A stretch of 26,296 nt of DNA from positions 139,085 to 165,380 of the forward strand of contig BFEA01000783.1 of the NCBI GenBank assembly GCA_003427395.1, read 5' to 3'. The position numbers were made by a program, and so were the translations under genes. A model generated the notes under the pieces. That model was not told where the DNA came from. It was given only the letters and a program-made list of their open reading frames with translations, and made no database searches. The DNA is from Chara braunii (Eukaryota > Streptophyta > Charophyceae > Charales > Characeae). This document shows, one piece after another, positions 18,928 to 26,296 of this stretch. The stretch's first letter is position 1; every line of letters begins with the position of its first letter.

Positions 18928-19211
18928 CAAAATCCCCTCACTGATTACACTGCAAATGATAATCTAACTTAACCAAAATCAAAGTAGACTATCACTCACC
19001 CACACCAGATGGAAAACTCTACAAACTGTATATATGCTTAAAGTGAAATAGCAACAAAAGGAATATCATACGTCAATTCCAATTATGATCCTTCTCTCTT
19101 AAATCCTATTGCACTTCCTAATTCTGTTTGTTATAGAATAATAACTTCGATCTTATTTCGTTATAGTAGTCATTTGTATTCTATCATACCATTCTAATCT
19201 GACAATTTACG
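18928..19211 (-). other. AT-rich leader / candidate LTR segment containing a TATA-like box
   Basis: Lies between the purine tract after pol and the ribozyme. It has no ORF. A dinucleotide TG at 19204-19203, just after the purine tract, could begin a 3' LTR. The matching 5' LTR was not found upstream of gag within the window, so the assignment is tentative. Confidence 0.35.
19029..19035 (-). promoter_or_regulatory. TATA-like box upstream of the hammerhead
   Basis: ATATATA in the context GCATATATACAG. A start some 25-30 bases downstream would place the hammerhead within the first ~100 bases of the transcript. AT-rich context makes chance occurrence possible. Confidence 0.3.
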
Positions 19212-19223
19212 TTTTTTTTCTCT
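19212..19223 (-). promoter_or_regulatory. Candidate polypurine tract (plus-strand primer) of the Ty3/gypsy element
   Basis: AGAGAAAAAAAA begins two bases after the pol stop codon (TAA at 19227-19225), where Ty3/gypsy elements commonly place the purine tract that primes second-strand DNA synthesis and marks the 3' LTR start. Confidence 0.45.
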
Positions 19224-19224
19224 G

Positions 19225-20355
19225 TTATACTAAGGTCTTCCCCTTACAGCTAGAGACCACAGGGCTTGCCAGTTCTATGCGCACCTCATCCTGGGCCACA
19301 AGCTTCTTCAATCTGGAGCCTAATACCCAATCCTTCCATGTCGTTCCATTCATTTCCTCGATCGGGTATGCCTTATGCTCGCCACATCTCGCGAATCTGT
19401 ACGGCCCTAACCACCGCTTGTCCAACTTACTTGACCACTGCTTCTCTAGGGATGAGTCGTACAACAACACCGTATCTCCCACCTTAAGAGGCTCCTTCCT
19501 TACTCGTCCCACCTAAACTTATCCTTGGTCCGACTGACAACCACTCTACTCGCCGCTTCTTGAACTCTATCTTCTATGGCTCCAATCTGACGTGCCCTTA
19601 GATCAAGCAACTCCTCAAAAGACAGGGTCGTTTCGAGGTCTTGTCGCCTCGAGGTCTTGTCGCCTCGAGGTCTTTAGGAAACTTTCTATAGGGAACGCCG
19701 CATGTCTGCCATACCACAATGTATGTAGCCGGCGCGTAATTGGTACTCCTTCCGACAGTGATGTTCTTCACGAAGAAGGCAACTCTCAAGAAATTTTGCC
19801 ACTGATTAGGCCTGCCATCTGTCCATTTCGCGAGGAGAATTGTAATGGTACTGTGTCCTCTTTCCACAAGTGCGTTAGCCTGATGATGTGTCGCAGTCGT
19901 ATACTCGACAATCACACCATATCCTCTCAGCAGCGTCTTCACTTTCGCACAAGTGAATTCGGATCCCCTGTCCATTACGGATCTTGAGACGAAAGAATAG
20001 CGAAGGTAGTATTCTTCAATGCACCGAGCCAATACCTCTCTTGTCTTCGTGCGAATAACCTTGTCATCCACAAATCCTGAGAGATTGTCTCGTGCATCAA
20101 AGATATAATTAGGCCCTTCTATGCCAATAGATCCAAATGAACAACCGCTCCAACCTCACATATATATCTAGGGTTAAGTGGTTCCCTAGGTCTAAGGGAA
20201 GACCGCTCCTGACATGGTACACAAGATTTACAATAAACGTTAATCATGTGTCCCATGCCATCCCAATAATATAAGTCGTGAATCTTAAGGTATGTTGCAT
20301 CTGCACTCCTATGGCCACCTGCCGTTCCATCATGAAGGGGGGCCATTAACATCAA
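19225..20355 (-). pseudogene. Ty3/gypsy integrase (H2C2, D,D-35-E core, GPY), broken
   Basis: Integrase inserts the element's cDNA into host DNA. In order: an H2C2 zinc-binding region (LHDGTAGGH ... CKSCVPC, 20355-20200); first catalytic Asp in HLDLL (20131-20133); FDARDNLSGFVD; second Asp in VMDRGSEFT (19970-19972); Glu in ALVERGH (19862-19864), exactly 35 residues after the second Asp; then a C-terminal GPY-type region (KRWLGPYRF ... WKDWVLGSRLKK, 19440-19290). No chromodomain follows. Breaks: a stop at 20119-20121 with a one-base shift just after the first Asp; a 16-bp tandem duplication at 19633-19672 that shifts the frame; another shift near 19510. All catalytic residues survive, yet the gene cannot make a full protein. 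Confidence 0.93.
19633..19672. repeat. 16-bp tandem duplication inside integrase
   Basis: TCGAGGTCTTGTCGCC at 19633-19648 is repeated at 19649-19664, with a partial third copy to 19672. It shifts the integrase reading frame after the core domain, which points to replication slippage in a dead copy or to an assembly error. Confidence 0.9.
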
Positions 20356-20731
20356 TCTATCGATTTATGCCACAGACCACTCTTCCGGGATTCCTTCCTT
20401 TACTTCTCATGAATAGATCACTAGGAAATTTGGCCGCATCTTAAGGACTCTTTCGCTAGCATCTCTTTCCCTCATTTCACATGAAAGGACCATCCCCAGT
20501 TCCAGATATACTCCGTCATACTCTTCGGCGCGAAAGACCTCTTTTATCTCTCCTTCTTCAAAGTCGGCATTCTCTCCTTCGTGGACCACATTCTCTTTCC
20601 TATTTTGCCTTTCCTCCTCAATCCTAGCAACTTCATCCTGAAGCAGCGAGTTTGTCAGAAGGTACATTCCCCGTACTAATCTCTCATGCATTTCCACTTG
20701 TCGGGGCCCATTCTCCATTATGACCGAGTCC
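20356..20731 (-). pseudogene. Pol connection region between RNase H and integrase
   Basis: The frame MENGPRQVEMHERLVRGMYL to NFLVIYS (20718-20407) is rich in Glu/Arg and has no catalytic motif. It fills the space between RNase H and the integrase zinc-binding region and is separated from both by frame changes. Its acidic stretch (GENADFEEGEIKEVFRAEE) is typical of linkers rather than enzymes. Confidence 0.6.
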
Positions 20732-21602
20732 TCATGTAACTGGTACTTGTCTGCCAGGGCCCATCATCCGTTTTGCTCCTGGCATCCCCCATGAATCTTC
20801 CTCAATATACGGCTTTAGGACTATGTCCGGCCGTCGTACATGACCCGGAGGTGCAAGCCATATAGGTCGTCCTAGAGTAACAAGCTCACCTACGACCAGC
20901 GACCAGGAGGTAACGCGGAGCTTTACATCCTCCTCCTTGTCCAGAAATCCATCGACTGGCGGAGTATCTTTGACTACCCCTTTATTACTCTTATCCCAGT
21001 CGATGCGACTCAACCGATCTGCCCTATTTTTGTTCCCAGGATTATGCTCCAACTCAAAATCAAACATCCAGATGTATGTTAGCCATCTTACAATAGTTAG
21101 ATCCAAAGGAGCGAAATTCTTAAGCGAACCAGCCAGAGTAGTCGGGTCAACTCTTAGTACGAACATCCTGCCAAAGAGGTAATTTCTGAAAATTTGTAGG
21201 CAATGAAGAACTGTCAAAGTCTCGCGCTTAAACTTGGAGTAGTTCCTCTATGTTGTGTTAAGCATTCGACTTTCAAATTTCAAAGGTCGTTCTTCTCCCT
21301 TACAATCTTTCTGAATCAATACACCTCCCAAGGGAGTTGGTCCCGCATCAGTTTCCACAATAAAAGGCCTTGCTAGTGTGGCGGCATGATCTGGTACCCC
21401 CAACACTAACCCTCATTCCTCGAACTCTTTCTTTAGGCCTTTAATTACCAACTCTTGCTTATCTTCCCACTCCCAGTCTTGACCTTGGAGGACAAGCTTT
21501 CGCAATTGCTTTGTCTTTGCCGCAAACCCTTAAATGAACACTCTCCAAAAACCACACGTTCCCAGGAAGCTCCTAACTTCGGTGATGGTCTCGAATGGTG
21601 TT
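20732..21602 (-). pseudogene. Ty3/gypsy RNase H domain and RT connection, broken
   Basis: RNase H removes the RNA strand of the RNA:DNA hybrid during reverse transcription. The block begins with the RT connection (TPFETITEVRSFLG, then DWEWEDKQELVIKGLKKEF). Next comes the RNase H start RPFIVETDAGPTPLGGVLIQ with its catalytic Asp, then RNYSKFKRETLTVLHCL with the conserved Glu, then FVLRVDPTTLAG with the third acidic residue. Downstream LTYIWMFDFELEHNPGNKNR and ADRLSRIDW match the usual end of the domain, followed by a linker. In-frame stops interrupt it: a TGA where Trp is expected at the start, a TAA after WRVFI, a TGA before GLVLGV and a TAG before RNYSK. The first and last are explained by G-to-A and C-to-T changes. 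Confidence 0.9.
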
Positions 21603-22669
21603 GGTCACTCGAGAATCTTGTTGGTCTTCTTAGTGTCTGGCTGACGACCCCTCTCGTCACACACAAACCTTAAGATTGTCACTTCGCGCATACAATGTCT
21701 GGATTTTGATCCACTCGCAGTGAGGTTATGGTCTTTTAGTAGGTCTATGACCTTGCATAGATACTGCACATGATCCCAGACAAATCGTCTAATCCCTGGC
21801 ATCACCTCCTGCTCATTCTTCTCCTTTGACCCTTTTACAGCCAGATCATCAATGTATGGTTGTGTAATATGAGGACTTATTGGCTGCATAGCCCTTACTA
21901 TATGCTTTTGAATCATTGCGACTGCATTCGTCCACCCTTATGGTGCGACATTCATATGAATCAGTCCCCGAGGCGTATGCATCGTCGTCATAGGTATGTC
22001 CGATGGGTAGACAGGAAACTGGTCATAACTAGAATATAGATTTATAAGTGATATTATAGACCGTCCGGCGCAGGCTTTCGAAAGTGCATCAGCATTTGGC
22101 AAGCCTCCTACGTCTCTTACAGTCACAGCATTTAGTCGTTGCAGATCCTGTACCCATCGCAAAGTCCCATTTGGCTTGACAAAGCAAAACCAAGTGGATG
22201 TATATGGTCCACTCGAGTAGTCTGACACGTGTGCGAATCTTCCCATCAAGGTATTTCATCAGCCGGATTGGGATATCGCGCACCTCGCAGGTTCCAAGGC
22301 TCGTGTGGCACAGTATGTATCCGAATCATCGGAATCTTATCAACATCAAGACGGCCACGTCCATCATCATTGAAGGTATATGCAATATGTCTTCCTCTGA
22401 TGGTCTCTATCATCAACTGCCTTTCTTGCGCTGTAAGAAAACCTGACTCTCCTATTATCAACGCCCCTTCTGTTTCGTGATTGATACGACATGGTCCACT
22501 CTCTGCATTTTCACGCATCTGCCATATCAATTCTCGTTCCTCAGTTACGAGCACAAAAACTGGGCGACACTTTTGATCTATCCTTTGGTACCGCCTTTGT
22601 GAACCTTGCTTAAGCCTACCCCTAAAAAAGGCCGAGTTGCACTTTGGGGTTGGGCTCCTACCTGTCCTC
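21603..22669 (-). pseudogene. Ty3/gypsy reverse transcriptase, broken, with a lost catalytic Asp
   Basis: The frame picks up just after the protease ORF (SPTPKCNSAFFRGRLKQGSQ), runs through VLVTEERELIWQM and ends in NPADEIP at 22246. It shifts by one base, then continues with the RT palm: WFCFVKPNGTLRWVQDLQRLN, then ISLINLYSSYDQFPV, TMHTPRGLIHMNVAP, a TAA stop (21938-21940), GWTNAVAMIQKHIVRAM and the catalytic box PYIDDL (21845-21856). In this family the first catalytic Asp sits in S-L-I-D-L-Y-S-G-Y-D-Q. Here it is Asn (AAT at 22040-22042) and the Gly is Ser. Both are single G-to-A changes. The stop fits CAA to TAA. This copy could not polymerise DNA even if translated. Confidence 0.94.
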
Positions 22670-23872
22670 CTACCCTTCCAGGCACTCGATATACCAATTC
22701 CGCTCTCCCTCTCCCATCTGCTCCATTACCTTCTCTTTCAGGGCCTCTACAACCTTTGGGTCCGCCATCCCGTAGGTCGACACTATGTCCATTGCATCGC
22801 CTATACTTGCTAAGCTAAGGGTCAACGCTTCCGGTTGTCTCTCCCCTTCAAACTCATCCCTTCCCAACCTCCTCTCTTCTACCGACTCTTCGATCGTGAA
22901 AGAGCCAGGATTGGGCCGGTTCCTTATACTTCGCGCCCTCGTATTTCTGCATGTGATAACCTCATTGTTGCCACACACTGGGTCACATAAGACGAGGAAC
23001 ATTGTCTCATCATGCTTGTTAAGTATGAGGGTGTCCGTTCTGCTTAAGAAGGATCGGCCCAATAGGATGGGATGATCGAGATCAGGCATTATAAAGAAAC
23101 AACTTCTTACCTTTATTTTCCCAATCTCCAAAATAACTCCCGATGCGGTCCCCACAAACACTGATCGACTATTCGCTCTCATGAGAACCCCGTTGTCGAA
23201 GCGATCAATCTCCATTCCTAATCGCACGACATGCTCCTCCTTTATGAGGTTCATTTCCGCGCCAGTATCCACCATTGTCGTGCATGTTTTCCCCTTCACT
23301 ATCACATCCAAGCATCCACATGCGACGGACTTCCAATCCATCTTTGTGCCGGTCTCTGACCATTCTGCTTCTTTGGGGATTATTGCCCCCAGTCGCACGC
23401 TAGCCACCATTTTCTTGGACAATCGAGCTTTGAGCTCGTCTCGAAGCCTTGGGGCTGAGGCCAAGACATCCTTCAGGTTCATAAGATGGTTATGACCCTC
23501 AAGGATTTTATCCATCATTTCTTCCACATCGTAACCTTCCTCCACTCGGACAGTGTACTTCTTTTTCTTCCCTTCTAGAACTGTGTCCGTGTCAGTCTCA
23601 ACACCCCTCTTTTTGGCCCTCTGCTCAGCTCTCTTATCTTCTTTTCTCCTTAACCTCGCATCCTCTTCATCCTCATCCTCCGGGATATCCACAGTCCCTT
23701 TCTCCCCACTAGGCTCAGGAACATCTTTCGCTAGCTCATCGGAGCTTATTGACCCCTTAGCCCTTGTCCTGACTGCCTGTGGCGCCCTTCCCGACCTTGA
23801 CGGTGGCCTAAAAGTCATCCCGGATCGAGGAGTCGGTCCTGAAATCGTCACGCCTGGTAAGTTCCCAGACCC
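22670..23872 (-). pseudogene. Ty3/gypsy aspartic protease region (Pro) with N-terminal linker
   Basis: This is the longest open frame in the window, about 393 codons counted from a GTG at 23851. The same frame is open upstream to a stop at 23888-23890. The protease processes the Gag-Pol polyprotein. The first ~170 residues are a charged linker (DVPEPSGEKGTVDIPEDEDE, then KKRGVETDTD). The active site TTMVDTGAEMNLI has Asp-Thr-Gly-Ala at 23269-23258 (residue ~195), followed ~70 residues on by HPILLGRSFLS, the hydrophobic-hydrophobic-Gly motif of retropepsins. The C-terminal ~110 residues are a tail leading to RT. It lies in a different frame from the end of gag (stop at 23848) and from RT. The gag-pro shift could be a real programmed frameshift or damage. 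Confidence 0.92.
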
Positions 23873-24251
23873 TCCTTGCTCTCCATCTTAGCCACTAGGT
23901 CCTCCATCCTCTCCATCGTCCCTCGAGCCTCAATCCAAACACCCTCTTCGATTTCATCGTCTGATTCCACCACGATTGGCTCCTCTCTCACAGTGTCGGC
24001 TTTCCTCTCCTGCTCTACCTCCTCATTCTCTCCTATTTCTTCCACTCTCACATCATGACGGACCTCCTCCTCTTGCCAAATCCGGAACATAGTTGGAGGA
24101 GCGGGTGGCATGTCGGCCTCGGCTCGTCGCAAGGCCTCCTTTCTTGTTCCCCCTGGAGTCTTAGGGTCAATGTAGTACCCAAACTTATCGTTCATATCCT
24201 ATCATAATTGGGACTAATCAACCCTTCATCTTCGTCATTTCTGCGAACATG

Positions 24252-24293
24252 GCAGAACTTAATCGTATGGCCTTTCTGCCCACAGTGTCAGCA
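24252..24293 (-). other. CCHC zinc knuckle of gag with a stop inside
   Basis: Fourteen codons with exact CX2CX4HX4C spacing: Cys, stop, His, Cys, GQKG, His, TIKF, Cys. The second codon is TGA (24288-24290), which fits CGA to TGA. The knuckle normally binds the packaging signal of the element RNA. Confidence 0.9.
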
Positions 24294-24319
24294 AATCGCA
24301 TTCTGCCAATCTATCCGTC

Positions 24320-24490
24320 CTCAGCCAAAACCTCGTCCACCTTCTTGACTACCTTGACGCCTGACGCGTTCCAATCCCCGTTTCCTCCTCCGTTGGAGTT
24401 GCTATTTCCATTTCCTCTTCCGCCACCTCCACGGCCACCATTTCTTCGTCCTCGACCCCATCCTTGACCTTGTCCGTGCCCACCGCCTTG
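24320..24490 (-). other. RGG/GN-rich RNA-binding-like tract of gag
   Basis: The frame reads GGGHGQGQGWGRGRRNGGRG, continues with Gly/Arg/Asn/Ser residues and lies just N-terminal of the zinc knuckle. Arg-Gly-rich tracts bind RNA non-specifically. Its GGN-type codon repeats also make it prone to slippage. Confidence 0.7.
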
Positions 24491-25784
24491 GTTCCCTTGC
24501 GATCCTTGCGGTGTTGTCTGTTGTGGCTGACTCGGCTGTGGGTTTGGTTGACTCATCTGTTGAGACTGGGGCCCTGGACACCCTCAAGAAGCCATACTCA
24601 ACGGAGCCCCCGTACAGGGTCCATGTTGTCCACTTACTGACCATGGCGCATATGGGTTATACCCCGGCCAGGGACCTAGAGGTCCATAGCCTAGCCACGA
24701 CCCATGGGGCGCTTGCTCAACCTGACCATGCGACTCAGGGGGTGGCATTACTGTTGCTTGCTAACCTTGGCCTTTTCCTGAGCCTTGTCCTCATTGGGCC
24801 AGATTTCTGGCCTTCCCCTGTGCCTTTGTTAGCTTATAAGGCTCAGGCTCTTCTTCTTCTTCTTCTTCTTGTACCACGACTTTCTTCATTCTTCCCTAAA
24901 CCTGCGTTAATTTTATCACCTTTTCTGCAGCATTCGCTTCTTTCGTGGCTTCAAGCTGAGCCGCTACCTCCTGTACAACCTTCTTAAGGTCCCGGCCGTC
25001 ACTCGTCGTGGCGTCCATGGCCTTTCTCTCTTTCTAGCTTGCGGCATTTGGAAGAGGTCCACTTCGTCCAATTCCCCGTCCGTTACACTTTCCTTTATTG
25101 TGGCCCATGCCAGCTTCTTTCTGGGGCTCCTCTCTTCGTAAGCGCAGAGGCCTCAGAATTTGTGAAGTGCCCTAGGAAGGTCGCACACTGCTCTTCTTCT
25201 GCGATGCCAGGGACCTTCCTCACTATCTTCTCGAAAGTTGTCGCAAGTGCACCCACAGTGGTGAACTCGTTCTGATGTAACATTTCCAGGTCTGCTTTCG
25301 TTAGCAGACCATCTCCCAACTTGAAACGCCTTTGCATTTCCTCCTTAAAACTTGCCCAAACCCCTGCTGCTCCAGCAGCCACCTTCATTATCTCTGGTCG
25401 GATCTCCCACCAGACATATCTGGGCAGCAATTGGAATTTGTCTGCCTTAGACGCCTCGCTGGTGACTTACTCAAATAGTTCCAGCCACTCAGACACCTTC
25501 TCTCCTTTGAATAAGAAGATGTCCACCTTTGGTACCTGCAGTCTCGCCAACTCACTCTTTTCTATTGCCTTGACAATATCCTCCGACCTAGCAGCCGGAC
25601 CTCGCTCAATACCATCAATGTTCGCCATCTCTATATTCCATTTTAAAACCTGTTAGGAATAAGAAAGATAGCCCATTAGCACCCCATTAACTCTCTATGC
25701 GCTTCACCTAAGTCACAACCAATCATACCTACTAATTACAATTACATACCCTTCTACCAACGTATTACTACTAACCTATGTATC

Positions 25785-25806
25785 CCCCGCGGTCATGACC
25801 GCGGGG
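25785..25806. repeat. 22-bp perfect palindrome
   Basis: The half-arm CCCCGCGGTCA is followed directly by its exact complement, centred on TCATGA. Nearby lie GGGATCCC (25826-25833) and CCAACCGC (25832-25839) complementary to GCGGTTGG (25853-25860), so the 75 bases are dense in inverted repeats. Confidence 0.85.
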
Positions 25807-26128
25807 TCCATCTCGGCCAGTGGTCGGGATCCCAACCGCTGAGGTTGGACCCGCGGTTGGGTGCGGCTAAGAATTTCACACATTTGAAAAAATAATAATA
25901 ATAGACCAAAAAAAAAAAAAAAAAAGGGGTTGTAGGGTTTGAAGAGACCTACAACGTGGTAATTTTGTTTTTGGATTATAAAGTGTTTTCTTATTTTAAA
26001 AAAATAAAAAACCAAAAAACATGTATTTTAATCAAAAGAAAGTTAATAAAAAACAGGGAAAATTTTATTTTTTCGTTTGTGTGTGTGTGTATGCATGTGG
26101 GGGGAGGAAGGGCGACCCCTTCCCCACG

Positions 26129-26155
26129 AATCAATCAATCAATCAATCAATCAAT
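26129..26155. repeat. (AATC)n microsatellite
   Basis: Nearly seven AATC units, followed by interrupted poly-A to about 26186. Confidence 0.9.
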
Positions 26156-26207
26156 AAAAAAAAAAGAAAAAAAGTAAAAAAAAAAACAGCAGGTTCGCCC
26201 CCGCGCG

Positions 26208-26258
26208 AGCGTGTGTGTGTGTGTTTGTGTATGTGTGTGTGTGTGTGTGTGCGCGTTT

Positions 26259-26296
<38 letters not shown>
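26208..26296. repeat. GT-rich microsatellite at window end
   Basis: (GT)n with a few TT, GC and AT interruptions. It runs to the last base, so its true length is unknown. Confidence 0.95.

Larger units (their letters stand above)
23848..25628 (-). pseudogene. Ty3/gypsy gag, broken
   Basis: Gag forms the virus-like particle and binds element RNA. The start ATG is at 25626-25628 (MANIDGIERGPAARSEDIVK). The N-terminal capsid-like domain reads VDIFLFKGEKVSEWLELFE, a TAA stop at 25467-25469 (fits CAA to TAA), then WWEIRPEIMKVAAGAAGVWA and FKEEMQRRFKLGDG, the usual retrotransposon Gag signature. Two frame changes near 25000-25100 lead into an acidic region (VVQEEEEEEPEPY), a Pro/Gly/Gln stretch, an RGG-like tract and a CCHC knuckle. 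After another shift comes an acidic C-terminal part (24195-23848, MNDKFGYYIDPKTPGG). In-frame stops lie at 24896-24898, 24791-24793, 24761-24763 and 24584-24586 (TAG or TGA; all fit CAG or CGA with C to T). A splice-acceptor-like string (TTCCTAACAG) lies just upstream of the ATG. Confidence 0.9.
25629..26296. other. Region upstream of gag: leader or 5' LTR remnant plus microsatellites
   Basis: Should hold the 5' leader, primer-binding site and perhaps the 5' LTR of the minus-strand element. No match to a tRNA-Met-type primer-binding site (TGGTATCAGAGC) and no copy of the 18830-19205 sequence is seen. It contains a 22-bp palindrome (25785-25806), a hairpin GTTGTAGG/CCTACAAC (25929-25936 with 25948-25955), A-rich runs near 25910-25925 and 26156-26186, an (AATC)n tract (26129-26155) and a GT-rich end. 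Confidence 0.45.

Noticed and set aside
22606-24987. Several plus-strand ORFs of 70-158 codons opposite gag and pro
   Set aside because: They are antisense shadows of the minus-strand retroelement.

Overview
The window is nuclear-type eukaryotic DNA with no intact host protein gene that I can recognise. It is rich in repeats, microsatellites, degenerate retroelements and short perfect hairpins. A streptophyte (land plant or charophyte-type alga) is the best guess. The U6 snRNA-like copy at 12735-12832 has the plant-style 3' part (GCATAAAT...GAGAA.TGGTC), the Ty3/gypsy element is of a plant-compatible type, and 7178-7375 holds a short tandem repeat of a kind I associate with plant LTRs. The host assignment is an inference.

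Layout. 1-6400: non-coding DNA with a (CT)n tract, a poly-T, a degenerate repeat family (2400-3300), a 40-bp tandem repeat (4314-4452) and a run of adjacent strong hairpins (6184-6321). 7178-7375: three copies of an ~84-bp LTR-like repeat. 7802-8920: a striking array of 19 hairpin-like units that share the loop AACTTAT while their stems differ, mostly 59-63 bp apart, with a ~698-bp higher-order duplication. 9000-12700: mostly non-coding, with a foldback (9598-9750), a (CT)24 tract and stray copies of the 2400-3300 repeat. 12735-12832: a U6 snRNA-like sequence on the minus strand, probably a pseudogene. 13000-16950: non-coding, with another hairpin cluster and two C-rich ACCC-type tracts.

17190-25630, all on the minus strand, is retroelement DNA. 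Reading from high to low coordinates, a decayed Ty3/gypsy element runs gag (RGG-rich tract and CCHC knuckle), aspartic protease, reverse transcriptase, RNase H and integrase (H2C2, D,D-35-E, GPY), with a purine tract just after the pol stop. Most of its stops fit single C-to-T or G-to-A changes. Next on the same strand come a TATA-like box, a complete type III hammerhead ribozyme (18870-18927) and, 161 nt after its predicted cleavage site, a second broken Gag-like ORF (coiled coil plus CCHC knuckle, 17192-18757).

The two most interesting signals are the hammerhead ribozyme placed between two retroelement coding blocks and the AACTTAT-loop hairpin array. Neither has a function that the sequence alone can prove.
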